DNA of 64,000 nt, taken from NCBI GenBank assembly GCA_000314955.1, contig BAEM01000053.1, positions 1-64,000 on the forward strand, read 5' to 3'. Of this stretch, positions 54,070-62,888 are shown one piece after another. The stretch's first letter is position 1; each line of letters starts with the position of its first letter. The position numbers and the translations under genes are program-made. The notes under the pieces are model-generated. The model was not told the origin of the DNA. It saw only the letters and a program-made list of their open reading frames with translations, and searched no databases. This stretch comes from Paraglaciecola chathamensis S18K6. GTDB lineage: Bacteria; Pseudomonadota; Gammaproteobacteria; Enterobacterales; Alteromonadaceae.

Positions 54070-54549
54070 ATGAATGTACATCTATGTTTTTGCGGTAGCG
54101 AACTTCACTTTGCGCAATGTTGCCAACCATACTTGCAAGGTTTAAGTACACCAAGTACGCCTGAACAACTTATGCGCTCTCGATACAGCGCTTACGCCTC
54201 TGGCCATTTTCAGTACGTATTAGATACCTATACCCAATCCCAGCGACAAACACTAACCCTTGATGATTTAATTCAAAGTAGCAGCGAAACGCAGTGGCTA
54301 CGCTTAGATGTACTTGATGCGCTTGTTGATCAAAACGGCAGCACAGGTCAAGTTGAGTTCATTGCATATTATCGCTTTAACGATGAAATGTATAAAATGC
54401 ATGAGCGTTCGACCTTCCATCTTGAAGATAATATTTGGCGTTACGATAGCGGTACGTTATTCGAAGACAGTGGAATTCATAGACCCCAGCGAAATGATAT
54501 ATGTTTATGTGGCAGTGGTAAAAAATACAAAAAATGCTGCCTGTCTTAA
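54070..54549 (+). CDS. YchJ-family (UPF0225) SEC-C motif protein
   Basis: The 159-residue protein has metal-binding SEC-C motifs at both ends: CFCGSELHFAQCCQPYL (N-terminal) and CLCGSGKKYKKCC (C-terminal). Between them lies the conserved RSRYSAYASGHFQYVLDTY segment. This is the YchJ arrangement; the molecular function is unknown, though SEC-C motifs bind zinc. There is no partner gene on the same strand nearby. Confidence 0.9.
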   Translation: MNVHLCFCGSELHFAQCCQPYLQGLSTPSTPEQLMRSRYSAYASGHFQYVLDTYTQSQRQTLTLDDLIQSSSETQWLRLDVLDALVDQNGSTGQVEFIAYYRFNDEMYKMHERSTFHLEDNIWRYDSGTLFEDSGIHRPQRNDICLCGSGKKYKKCCLS

Positions 54550-54706
54550 ATATCTGTTCAACCTGATGTTAGCTACACCGTCAGCTTTACCGACACTAGG
54601 CTTAAGCGCTGTTTGTTTCGCTTTCTCTTATCAATAATGAAGATCCTGAATCACTCAGTATAGTGTGCCTTCTAAGTGCGCCTTCTAATTTAAGCCCCTA
54701 AAGACA

Positions 54707-54958
54707 TTACTTATTGTTGTCTTTCAACCATTCATTTAATAACTTAATTTGGCCGCATTTATAGGCTGCATAGGTTATGCGTAACGCATTGGATAAAAGT
54801 TCACTGTCTGACCAACCTGTTTTAGCTGATAATTCTTGGTAACTTTCCATACCTTGAGGCGATACATAGCCGCGAACTTGCTGTTTACCCAGTTCTTTTT
54901 GTCTTTCTCTGAATCTTCGTTGCTTTTCTGCATTGGCAACCATTTTCGGGTTTTTCAT
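54707..54958 (-). CDS. Small basic protein, possibly ribbon-helix-helix
   Basis: The 83-residue protein begins with a highly charged stretch (NAEKQRRFRERQKELGK), followed by QVRGYVSPQGMESYQELSAKTGWSDSE, which could be a strand and two helices of a ribbon-helix-helix DNA-binding fold. I do not recognise the family. It diverges from fabA and shares its upstream region, which holds a FabR-type operator about 100 bases from its ATG. Confidence 0.55.
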   Translation of the reverse strand: MKNPKMVANAEKQRRFRERQKELGKQQVRGYVSPQGMESYQELSAKTGWSDSELLSNALRITYAAYKCGQIKLLNEWLKDNNK

Positions 54959-55053
54959 TATGGCGTCATTTTTTCCGTGTAAAAAGAGGATTATTTTCTG
55001 GTTATCATCCTTTACTATGTCAAAGATGTAAAATAAATCACTGCTCAGAGTTG

Positions 55054-55077
55054 TTTAGCGTACAAGTGTTCGCTAAA
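55054..55077. promoter_or_regulatory. FabR-type operator upstream of fabA
   Basis: The arms TTTAGCGTACA (55054-55064) and TGTTCGCTAAA (55067-55077) form an inverted repeat with one mismatch and a two-base centre. The core AGCGTACA-N2-TGTTCGCT is the pattern I recall for FabR sites at E. coli fabA and fabB. The site lies 33 bases upstream of the fabA ATG. FabR represses unsaturated fatty acid synthesis in response to acyl-chain composition. Confidence 0.7.
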
Positions 55078-55110
55078 TTACGTCCTTTCAAATTTTAGAC
55101 TCGGAATACT

Positions 55111-55629
55111 ATGACAATTAATCAAGGCAGTTTTACAAAAGAAGAGCTATTGGCCTGTAGTCGAGGTGAGTTATTTGGCCCAGGTAATAGCCAACTCCCC
55201 GCGCCAAATATGTTAATGATGGACCGTATTATCAAAATATCTGAAGAAGATGGCGAACACGGTAAAGGTGTCATTATCGCGGAACTCGATATTTCACCAG
55301 ATCTATGGTTTTTTGCATGTCACTTTCCCGGTGATCCCGTTATGCCAGGTTGCTTAGGATTAGACGCCATGTGGCAATTAGTTGGCTTCTTTTTAGGTTG
55401 GTGTGGCGGCCCCGGTAAAGGGCGTGCACTGGGCGTTGGAGAAGTGAAATTTTCTGGCCAAATATTGCCTACGGCGAAGAAAGTCACTTATAAAATTGAT
55501 ATGAAGCGAGTTATCAAACGTAAGTTGTTTATGGGAATTGGTGACGGTGAAGTGTCTGTTGATGGTCGCGTTATTTATCAGGCCAAAGATCTTAAAGTCG
55601 GTTTATTTCAAGATACCAGTAATTTCTAA
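55111..55629 (+). CDS. fabA: 3-hydroxydecanoyl-[ACP] dehydratase/isomerase
   Basis: This 172-residue hot-dog enzyme of type II fatty acid synthesis dehydrates 3-hydroxydecanoyl-ACP and isomerises the product to the cis-3 form, starting unsaturated fatty acids. The catalytic His is in [14 protein letters not shown] and the Asp in GLDAMWQL. Length and sequence agree with E. coli FabA (172). It is followed by a hairpin and by convergent rmf, the same neighbour as in E. coli. Confidence 0.97.
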   Translation: MTINQGSFTKEELLACSRGELFGPGNSQLPAPNMLMMDRIIKISEEDGEHGKGVIIAELDISPDLWFFACHFPGDPVMPGCLGLDAMWQLVGFFLGWCGGPGKGRALGVGEVKFSGQILPTAKKVTYKIDMKRVIKRKLFMGIGDGEVSVDGRVIYQAKDLKVGLFQDTSNF

Positions 55630-55654
55630 AAGAATTGCGTTCACTGTACGTTGA

Positions 55655-55679
55655 ATAAAACAAAGCCCCGTAAGGGGCT
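55655..55679 (-). terminator. Terminator between fabA and rmf
   Basis: The stem AGCCCC/GGGGCT with a GTAA loop (55664-55679) is followed on the minus strand by TTGTTTTATT, suited to ending rmf. On the plus strand the run (ATAATT) is weaker, but it may also serve fabA. Confidence 0.75.
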
Positions 55680-55699
55680 ATAATTAACGAGAGTGGTAT

Positions 55700-55873
55700 C
55701 TAAAGCTTGAGGCCGGTGTTTCGGTCACCCATGGCCTCTCGCCACCCTCCTAGCCATTCTGAACGAGCTTCTGAAGCTTGGAATGGACATATTTCTTTTG
55801 ATCTACCGGATATGCCTGCGTTGTACCCTTTTGAATGCGCTCTGGAAAGTTTGTCTCTCTTTTGTCTCTTCAT
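55700..55873 (-). CDS. rmf: Ribosome modulation factor
   Basis: This short gene encodes 57 residues beginning MKRQKRDKLSRAHSKGYNAG and ending in MGDRNTGLKL, unmistakably ribosome modulation factor, which pairs 70S ribosomes into inactive 100S dimers in stationary phase. The E. coli protein has 55 residues. AGGAAA lies 9 bases before the ATG. It is convergent with fabA as in E. coli. A 19-base palindrome sits 38 bases upstream. Confidence 0.95.
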   Translation of the reverse strand: MKRQKRDKLSRAHSKGYNAGISGRSKEICPFQASEARSEWLGGWREAMGDRNTGLKL

Positions 55874-55910
55874 TTAATCGAGTTTCCTATATTACGTAGC
55901 TATCTGAAAT

Positions 55911-55929
55911 CGTGCTTAAAATAAGCACG
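55911..55929. promoter_or_regulatory. Palindrome in the rmf 5' region
   Basis: CGTGCTTAAAATAAGCACG has perfect 8-base arms around AAA. It lies 38 bases upstream of the rmf ATG, where it could form a 5' stem-loop in the mRNA or an operator. A stabilising leader hairpin would suit a stationary-phase message, but this is inference. Confidence 0.45.
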
Positions 55930-56093
55930 TGTATAGAGATAGTTGATCTCGGATTTTGGTTCAATATTGATTATTTAACATAATGAAAAATATCAACTAA
56001 TTCATTGATTTAAATACTTTAATTCCAATAAACTCATTTCGAATATGCAACGGGCTATTTAGCCAATTTTGTAATAAAAATGTCAAACAGGCA

Positions 56094-56118
56094 TAAAAAA
56101 GCCCGCTTGATGCGGGCT
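56094..56118 (-). terminator. Terminator of the DUF3466 gene
   Basis: On the minus strand AGCCCGC-ATCAA-GCGGGCT is followed by six T. It lies 21 bases after the stop codon at 56139. Confidence 0.9.
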
Positions 56119-56138
56119 CTAAAAGAATGTGTATTTTT

Positions 56139-57842
56139 TTACACTTTTATGCGTCTACGAAAGGCCATTAACATCAAGCCCGTTAATGACAGTATCCCAA
56201 AGCCTGCGCCTTTGCGATCTAAGTCATTATTGTCATTGCCTTCTTCGTCATCTCCAGGCTCGGTGACATCACAATCTTCTATCGTGCCACCGGCAATGGG
56301 CTCTAAGCGAACGCCGATAATCTTATCAACCAACACTTCATCACCGTTACTGTCTAAAATGACCTCTCCTAAAACATTCTTAGAAGGTACTCGCACTAAT
56401 GCTGATGCTGCAACAACACCGTCATCATTAATACTGGTCGCATTAACCAAAGTATATGCCGAGTTACACTGAATTAAATCGTTCATGTTGATGAATTCAG
56501 ACGTATTGGTGTCGTATCTAAATGCATGACTTCTTCTTGCAGATACCCCTGTTTCTACCTCACCTCTACCAACCACAATTCCAGCATTGTTTATACTATT
56601 AGCGAAGCTAGATGAGCCTAAGAAGAAGTCTTCAGGAAACGTGGTTTCGTCAGTGTTGATGTCATGTACAAAGAATTTGCTACGTGAAATACCATTAACT
56701 TGCTTAACGCCAGAGCCAATGACTAACCCGCTGTTATTTATGTCTGTTGCAGTGCTAGAGGTGAATTCGTCGTCACTCGTAATACCAGTGACCGTATCGC
56801 CTTCAAAAACCGCAGCAAAAGTACGAATGATATTTGTGTCGCGATATTCATCTTGTGACTCACCAACAGCAACACCGTTGTCGTTGATGGCTAGCGCCTT
56901 ACTCTCGTAGCTGTTAGTGTCATCTTCTTCAGGCGTATATAGCAATCCTAGCGCTTTGGTGCTGATTATCTGACCTTGGTTGTCTAACTGCCAAATAACA
57001 CCGCGGCGTTGAAAGCTAAACTCTAGCGCTTTTTCACCATTGGTAGATTCGGCTAAATTAATACGACGCAAACAAACTTCAACAGGCTCATCACCGCGAA
57101 CATCGTCGTCGTTACAATTATCAACAGACGTTTGTAATGACGTCGAATTTAAAAGTGTCGTGCTGTAACCTGCAACTTGATTGTTGTTATTTACATCATA
57201 AGCAATACTTAGGCCCCCTGCAGTATCAGCAATTGGGGGTAATTCAATTGTCGTATTATTAACAGTGGCGAATGCTCTATTATAAAAATCATTGACCACA
57301 AACGTTAACTCAGTCTCGTCTTCCAATGTGTAGTCTAATGTATAAAACACATCAAAACTGCTTCCCACCGTGGTGCCCACATCGTTCAAGCCACGTACTA
57401 TAGTATCATTGCTAAAGGTGTACTCGTTGGTTTGAGGATCTAACACGTCAAAACCAGGAATAAATTGAGTGCTTCCATTCGTTTCTACGTATGCTTGGCG
57501 ACTGGCCAATTGCTGGGTTGTTAACCCTTCGCTATTTTCGGTAATCAGCGCGTACAGCAAAGTGTAATCTGCGTCATTAAAGTTACCGACTTTTGCAGCC
57601 TCTATATCGGTTAAATTATCGATTAAGGTCTGAGATTCAAAGTTTATCAGCGTTTCATCAAGCGGCGGATTATAAGGCGAGGCCACATTAAGGGCGATTT
57701 GGCCGCCAGCATTGATATCCGTTGGAAAGACATTCAAACCTTTATCATTGCTATCAAGCTCAACTACTGTGTATTGAGCGGCATTGGCTATCGAAAGCGT
57801 CAACGCTGAAAGGGTGAATACTGCCAGTCTAGTTTTATTCAT
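56139..57842 (-). CDS. DUF3466 exported protein with a C-terminal sorting-like tail
   Basis: The 567-residue protein has a signal peptide (about 20 residues ending IANAAQ). The body contains repeats of a pattern like D-N-G-VVGxS (for example NDNGVAVGES, NNSGLVIGSG, NNAGIVVGRG), as in DUF3466 and other HAF-repeat proteins. It is very acidic and rich in Asn, Asp and Thr. The C-terminus has an acidic linker, GAGFGILSLTGLMLMAF, then RRR, resembling GlyGly-CTERM tails processed by rhombosortase. Function unknown; surface exposure is inferred. Confidence 0.8.
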   Translation of the reverse strand: MNKTRLAVFTLSALTLSIANAAQYTVVELDSNDKGLNVFPTDINAGGQIALNVASPYNPPLDETLINFESQTLIDNLTDIEAAKVGNFNDADYTLLYALITENSEGLTTQQLASRQAYVETNGSTQFIPGFDVLDPQTNEYTFSNDTIVRGLNDVGTTVGSSFDVFYTLDYTLEDETELTFVVNDFYNRAFATVNNTTIELPPIADTAGGLSIAYDVNNNNQVAGYSTTLLNSTSLQTSVDNCNDDDVRGDEPVEVCLRRINLAESTNGEKALEFSFQRRGVIWQLDNQGQIISTKALGLLYTPEEDDTNSYESKALAINDNGVAVGESQDEYRDTNIIRTFAAVFEGDTVTGITSDDEFTSSTATDINNSGLVIGSGVKQVNGISRSKFFVHDINTDETTFPEDFFLGSSSFANSINNAGIVVGRGEVETGVSARRSHAFRYDTNTSEFINMNDLIQCNSAYTLVNATSINDDGVVAASALVRVPSKNVLGEVILDSNGDEVLVDKIIGVRLEPIAGGTIEDCDVTEPGDDEEGNDNNDLDRKGAGFGILSLTGLMLMAFRRRIKV

Positions 57843-57869
57843 TTAAAATCCTGATTACTTTTATGTGTT

Positions 57870-59780
57870 TTATTCAGTTAATGCTTCAAGTTCGTCCCAT
57901 CTGGCGTATGCCTCACTAAGGCTGCTCTCGGCATCAGCTAGTTGCGCCAATGTCTTAGATGTTACGTCGTTCTCTTGCTTAAAAAAGTCTCCATCACTGA
58001 TCAGCGACTGTAACTTAGCTATCTCTTGCTCTAATTTGTCGATAGAAATGGGCAACTTTTCGAGTTCAAGTTGCTGTTTATAAGATAACTTTTTAGTCGA
58101 GTTAGTTTTTGGCTTGGTCTTAGGACTATCACTTTGCTTAGAAGTTTCAGACTTCGTTTTATTCGCTTGTTTAGATACCGCATTTGCCGCGTACCATTGA
58201 TAAATATCCGCATAACCGCCCACGAATTCTTTAATCTGGCCTTCCCCTTCGAAGAACAAACTTGAAGTCACGACATTGTCCACAAACTCTCTATCATGGC
58301 TCACGAGAATAAGTGTGCCTTTGTAGTTTCCTAAAATGTCTTCTAGTAACTCTAAGGTTTCGACGTCCAAATCATTGGTTGGCTCATCGAGAATCAGCAA
58401 GTTATTCGGTTTAAGCATGAGCTTAGCCAACAACAGACGATTTTTTTCTCCCCCAGATAAAGAACTGACAGGGACATTTACTCTTTCAGGCGTGAACAAA
58501 TAGTCTTGCAGATAGCTTATGACGTGCTTGCTGTTACCGTTGATATCAACTTCACGTTTACCATCAGCAATAGCATCAATAACCTTGAGCGATACATCAA
58601 GCTGAGATCGATGTTGGTCAAAGTAGGCTAAATCTATTTTAGTACCACAGCGCACTGAGCCCGAAGTGGGTTCAAGTTGCTCAAGTAAAAGTTTAATTAG
58701 GGTGCTTTTACCACAACCATTAGGACCAATCAGCGCTATTTTATCGCCTCTGAAAACGGTTAAATCTAAATTATCGACGATATTCTTTTCATCAATTTGA
58801 TATTGCAGATTTTCAGCTTCAAAAATAATTTTGCCTGAACTCTGCCCTTGCCCAAGTGTAACAATCGCTCTGCCTTGTACATCGCGACGTTCACTGCGCT
58901 CGTTACGCAACGCTTTTAATGCTCTTACCCGGCCCTCATTACGCGTACGGCGTGCTTTCACCCCTTGGCGTATCCAGGCTTCCTCTTGACTGAGTTTTTT
59001 GTCAAATAAAGCATTTTGGGTTTCTTCCACTTCTAAATCGTGGGCCTTTTTATCTAAATATTCTTGGTAGTTACCCGGGTAGCTGACCAATTGTCCGCGA
59101 TCTAGGTCTACAATGCGTGTGGCAACGTTACGAATAAACGCCCTATCGTGACTAACAAACACCACGGCACCTTGATAATCAAGAACCGTATTTTCCAGCC
59201 ATTTGATCATACTGATATCAAGGTGGTTGGTAGGCTCATCGAGCAATAATATATCAGGCTGATTCGCCAGCGCTCGCGCTAACGCAGCTTTACGGCGCCA
59301 CCCCCCTGACAGCGAAGATAACTGCTGATCAGGGTCGAGTTTTAGTTGTGTTAACACCTGCATGATTTTTTGCTCAAACTGCCAAGCATTATGATGGTCG
59401 AGTTGTTGCTGAAGCTTTTCTAGCTTGTCCATTTGTGCTTCGCTGTAATCCGTTGCAATCACATGAGTCTGGTGGAAATAAGCTTTGAGTAACTCCCCGA
59501 CTTCGGCCATACCTTCAGCGACATAATCGAATAAGCTGCATTCCACACTTTGCGGTGGATCTTGAGGCAGGCGGGAAATTTTCACCTGGTTGCCGACTAA
59601 ACGTTGGCCATCATCTAATTTTAATTCGCCGGCAATAATTTTAAGTAATGTAGACTTTCCGCATCCATTACGACCGACAAGACAAACACGTTCACCGGGC
59701 TGAATCACTAACTCAACGCCACTTAATAAAGGCGGATGACCAAAAATAATACTGGCATTTTTTAGCTGTAATAAACTCAA
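57870..59780 (-). CDS. uup: ABC-F ATPase Uup
   Basis: This 636-residue soluble ABC-F protein has two ATPase domains: Walker A GRNGCGKST and GPNGCGKST, signatures LSGGWRRKAALARAL and LSGGEKNRLLLAKLM, and Walker B LLLDEPTNHLD and LILDEPTNDLD. A linker lies between them, and the C-terminal coiled coil (about 570-636, rich in E, K, L) is the DNA-binding region of Uup. The protein affects transposon excision and ribosome function. It overlaps the glutaredoxin-like gene by 4 bases. Confidence 0.94.
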   Translation of the reverse strand: MSLLQLKNASIIFGHPPLLSGVELVIQPGERVCLVGRNGCGKSTLLKIIAGELKLDDGQRLVGNQVKISRLPQDPPQSVECSLFDYVAEGMAEVGELLKAYFHQTHVIATDYSEAQMDKLEKLQQQLDHHNAWQFEQKIMQVLTQLKLDPDQQLSSLSGGWRRKAALARALANQPDILLLDEPTNHLDISMIKWLENTVLDYQGAVVFVSHDRAFIRNVATRIVDLDRGQLVSYPGNYQEYLDKKAHDLEVEETQNALFDKKLSQEEAWIRQGVKARRTRNEGRVRALKALRNERSERRDVQGRAIVTLGQGQSSGKIIFEAENLQYQIDEKNIVDNLDLTVFRGDKIALIGPNGCGKSTLIKLLLEQLEPTSGSVRCGTKIDLAYFDQHRSQLDVSLKVIDAIADGKREVDINGNSKHVISYLQDYLFTPERVNVPVSSLSGGEKNRLLLAKLMLKPNNLLILDEPTNDLDVETLELLEDILGNYKGTLILVSHDREFVDNVVTSSLFFEGEGQIKEFVGGYADIYQWYAANAVSKQANKTKSETSKQSDSPKTKPKTNSTKKLSYKQQLELEKLPISIDKLEQEIAKLQSLISDGDFFKQENDVTSKTLAQLADAESSLSEAYARWDELEALTE

Positions 59781-60016
59781 GACAAAAACTCTCTTAATTG
59801 TTGTTCACCGAAAGGCCAGCCGAGCTCTTGCTCTGTGTCTTGGCGTTTCAGTACTGGAATACGTGCGCCGTAAAGGTGGTACAACTCGGTTGAACTTCTA
59901 ACGTCGAGTTTAGTGTATCCCACCTCTGGGGCGACATGATCTAGGATTGCCTGAGCATCGTCACACAAGCAGCAATTCTTACCTGTATAGAAAAGTAACG
60001 CGACATTAGACATCAA
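59777..60016 (-). CDS. Glutaredoxin-like protein (DUF836)
   Basis: The 79-residue protein has a thioredoxin fold with the redox motif CCLCDDA near residue 14 and the cis-Pro region in GARIPVLKR. It fits the glutaredoxin-like DUF836 family. Its electron donor and target are unknown. It lies between rlmKL (overlap 11 bases) and uup (overlap 4 bases) in one operon, an arrangement conserved in related bacteria as far as I recall. Confidence 0.85.
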   Translation of the reverse strand: MMSNVALLFYTGKNCCLCDDAQAILDHVAPEVGYTKLDVRSSTELYHLYGARIPVLKRQDTEQELGWPFGEQQLREFLS

Positions 60017-62111
60017 GCGTTAACACCCAGCAGCCGTGAATTTTAGGGTTACGTTTGAAATCTTCAGGCAGTGTTTTTTGCGTGATATTTTGAATACGTA
60101 GACCCAGCTTGCTGACCCCCTCTTCGTCCAATTTAAATTGGCGCAGATTATTCGAAAACATTATTTCACCACCTGGGCGCAAACACTTAACGGCATTGCT
60201 TAGCAATGTTAAATGATCCCGCTGTACGTCCCATGTGGTATCCATTCGTTTTGAATTAGAAAACGACGGTGGATCAATAAAAATGAAATCATACTGATTG
60301 TTATGACGCTCAAGCCAAGTTAAACAATCCGCTTGAATAAACTCATAGGCGCCCTTCAGGTTATTCAACGCAAAATTTTCTTTTGCCCAATCAATGTACG
60401 TGTTTGACATATCAACTGTAGTCACCGATTTCGCTTTACCTAATGCAGCGTGCACTGAAACACTGCCGGTATAAGCGAAAAGGTTTAACACATCTTTGTC
60501 TTTGGCACGTTGTTGAACAAGCTGACGGGTAATGCGGTGATCTAAAAATAGCCCCGTGTCTAAATAATCCGTCAAGTTCAATTTGAATTTTGCGCCGTTT
60601 TCAAATACTTCTAGCATCTTCTGCTTTTGCGCTACCTTTTCGTACTGACTTTTGCCTTTTTGTTGCGCTCTAACCTTCATCACTATATTTTCGGAAGGAA
60701 CATCAAGTACCTGGGGCAAAGCAACAATGACTTCATGTAAACGTCTTTTGGCTTTAGCTTCAGGCACGTTTTTAGGGGCAGCATATTCTTGAACCACTAA
60801 CCAATCGCCATAGCGGTCGATTGCCACGTTGTATTCTGGCAAATCTGCGTCATAAATACGGTAACAATTTGTATTCTCGGTCTTAAGCCACTTGTTTAGA
60901 CGTTTAAGGTTTTTCGTTAAACGGTTAGCAAAGTCATTATTACTAAGTGATGCCTCCTTTGTAATGCAGTTCTTTTCATCTAACACGAAATTAACCAATT
61001 GGCACTCAAGCTTGCCATTCATTAATTTATATTCTTTATTAGCAAACATTTTCATACTGCGTAATAAATCACGATTAGAGGTCAATAAAGACAGGTTCCA
61101 CCCTTTAAAATGGACTTTCAAGCTTGCGCCCCAAGTTTGAAATAATGGGAGCAAAGCGGTGATTTCACTGAGCCTTTCACCATAAGGGGGATTACTTACC
61201 AAGTAACCTGTTGAGGTGCCTTTTGGTGGAATGACTTTGCACGCGTCAATGGTATTAAAGGTAATTGCTGAGAAGATACCCGCCGCATCGGCGTTTTCTT
61301 TGGCGATTGAAACCACACCGTGGTCAATGTCACTGGCCAAAATAGTACAATTTGCTTGAACAATACTGGACTCGGCTTGTGCTATCAGGTCTTGCCACAC
61401 ACTGGGATCGTGCTGCAACCATTGGCTGAAGCCCCAGCGTTCACGCTTAAGTCCAGGGGCAGTATTCGCCGCCATCAATGCTGCTTCGATAGCAATAGTG
61501 CCAGCGCCGCACATAGGGTCAAGCAAAGGTTGAGTGGTATCTTGCGCCCAGCCACTGCGATACAACATGGCGCAAGCAATGTGTTCTTTTACCGGCGCTA
61601 AGCCTGTTTTGGTGCGATAATGACGCTGATGTAAACTATGACCTGACAAATCAAGATACACAGTCAGCTTGTCACTCCACATTCTGCCCTGTATGCGAAT
61701 ATCCGGTTCGATTTTGCTAACAGAGGGGCGTGATTCAAATAACTCGTTGAATTGGTCGACTACCGCGTCTTTGATTTTCAACGCACCGAACTGGCTATTA
61801 TTGATACAGTGGCTCGCCCCTACAAAATCAACAACAAAGGTATTATCGATTTTAAAATGCGAAGTCCAGTTAACGCTGCTGGTGATTTGATATACGTCAT
61901 CAGCGCTGTCCACATGCCCTTCGGCAACCTTTAACATTACTCTGTTAGCAAGGCGTGACCACAAGCAAATTCGATATGCTTGTTCAATATCACCGCTAAA
62001 TAGCACTTGGCCAGGTTTGGTTTTTACCGACAGTTGCGGACACAACTTTTTTATTTCTTGGGCGAGCAACTCGTCGAGCCCTTTGGACGTAGTGACTAAA
62101 AATTCAAACAT
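60006..62111 (-). CDS. rlmKL: Bifunctional 23S rRNA methyltransferase RlmKL
   Basis: The 701-residue enzyme methylates G2445 (N2) and G2069 (N7) of 23S rRNA. It has an N-terminal THUMP region, then the RlmL domain with DPMCGAGTIAIEAA and the catalytic SNPPYGERL, then the RlmK domain with FAYTGSVSVHAALGKA and FIDPPSFSNSK. All motifs are present and the length matches E. coli (702). It heads the rlmKL-glutaredoxin-uup operon. Confidence 0.95.
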   Translation of the reverse strand: MFEFLVTTSKGLDELLAQEIKKLCPQLSVKTKPGQVLFSGDIEQAYRICLWSRLANRVMLKVAEGHVDSADDVYQITSSVNWTSHFKIDNTFVVDFVGASHCINNSQFGALKIKDAVVDQFNELFESRPSVSKIEPDIRIQGRMWSDKLTVYLDLSGHSLHQRHYRTKTGLAPVKEHIACAMLYRSGWAQDTTQPLLDPMCGAGTIAIEAALMAANTAPGLKRERWGFSQWLQHDPSVWQDLIAQAESSIVQANCTILASDIDHGVVSIAKENADAAGIFSAITFNTIDACKVIPPKGTSTGYLVSNPPYGERLSEITALLPLFQTWGASLKVHFKGWNLSLLTSNRDLLRSMKMFANKEYKLMNGKLECQLVNFVLDEKNCITKEASLSNNDFANRLTKNLKRLNKWLKTENTNCYRIYDADLPEYNVAIDRYGDWLVVQEYAAPKNVPEAKAKRRLHEVIVALPQVLDVPSENIVMKVRAQQKGKSQYEKVAQKQKMLEVFENGAKFKLNLTDYLDTGLFLDHRITRQLVQQRAKDKDVLNLFAYTGSVSVHAALGKAKSVTTVDMSNTYIDWAKENFALNNLKGAYEFIQADCLTWLERHNNQYDFIFIDPPSFSNSKRMDTTWDVQRDHLTLLSNAVKCLRPGGEIMFSNNLRQFKLDEEGVSKLGLRIQNITQKTLPEDFKRNPKIHGCWVLTLDV

Positions 62112-62236
62112 ATACCAACTCAGTTAATTCTTCGGGCGCGATTATACGGGAAATAAAGACATGCCGCATTAAATGCGTAAAATCAATTGATTAATATAAG
62201 ATACTGAACCGGCAGGAAATTGTGAAAGAAAGAAAA

Positions 62237-62773
62237 CTAGGCTCGTTTGTACTCGGGAATATCCGCTAGAAATGGAATAAGACGGTCGTTCATCACTTTT
62301 ATAATCTCAAACTTTGCCAGCGCTTTCCTATCGCTAATCATGAAATCATCTGAAATTAGCATACAGGTGGCGCAGCTATCGTCTTGTTCTAATACGACCA
62401 CTTGACCTAGCTCAGCGTTGTCGTCAAAACTGGCCTCAAGCATCGCAAGCTGAAAATGCGCCCCGCTGGTATTTTGCGCTTTGTACAACCAGCTTTTCAT
62501 GCACACAGGCTTATGAAATTTTAGGGCGGCAGTGGCGTTTAATAGGATTTGAACTAACTGCCCTTCCGTCAATGGGATACCGTTATTATCTAGGCTTTCC
62601 GCTAAAGCAACGTAGTGCTCTGTGTCTTCAAGGCTAAACAATTGTTTTTCCGTAGGCAGATTAACAAGGTTCTTTAATGCAAAAGGCACAATAAATGTAA
62701 GGATATCGCCCAAGTCGAGGCGCAACTCATTTTCGTGCGTATACCAAAACCAATTTGTATTCGGAAGTAGCAT
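62237..62773 (-). CDS. zapC: Cell division protein ZapC
   Basis: The 178-residue cytoplasmic protein resembles ZapC, which promotes FtsZ bundling at the division ring. Similar stretches include NTNWFWYTHENELRLDLGDIL at the start (first part conserved as NWxWY) and the C-terminal KFEIIKVMNDRLIPF. Its place between pyrD and rlmKL is the same as in E. coli. Confidence 0.88.
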   Translation of the reverse strand: MLLPNTNWFWYTHENELRLDLGDILTFIVPFALKNLVNLPTEKQLFSLEDTEHYVALAESLDNNGIPLTEGQLVQILLNATAALKFHKPVCMKSWLYKAQNTSGAHFQLAMLEASFDDNAELGQVVVLEQDDSCATCMLISDDFMISDRKALAKFEIIKVMNDRLIPFLADIPEYKRA

Positions 62774-62888
62774 AATTCCGTAGCCTATTCATTTCTAATC
62801 CTACAAAGAAACTAGCATAAAAAGCTTAGAAATCATGCACTTTCGTCATAATTAATTGTGCTAAAGAGTAACGATCACACTTTGATCC

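Noticed and set aside
53888-54070. Sixty-codon open frame between the sulA-like and YchJ-family genes
   Set aside because: It needs a TTG start without a ribosome-binding site and shows no family features.
56080-56472. Plus-strand open frame of 130 codons over the end of the DUF3466 gene
   Set aside because: It is antisense to a well-supported secreted protein gene and runs through its terminator.
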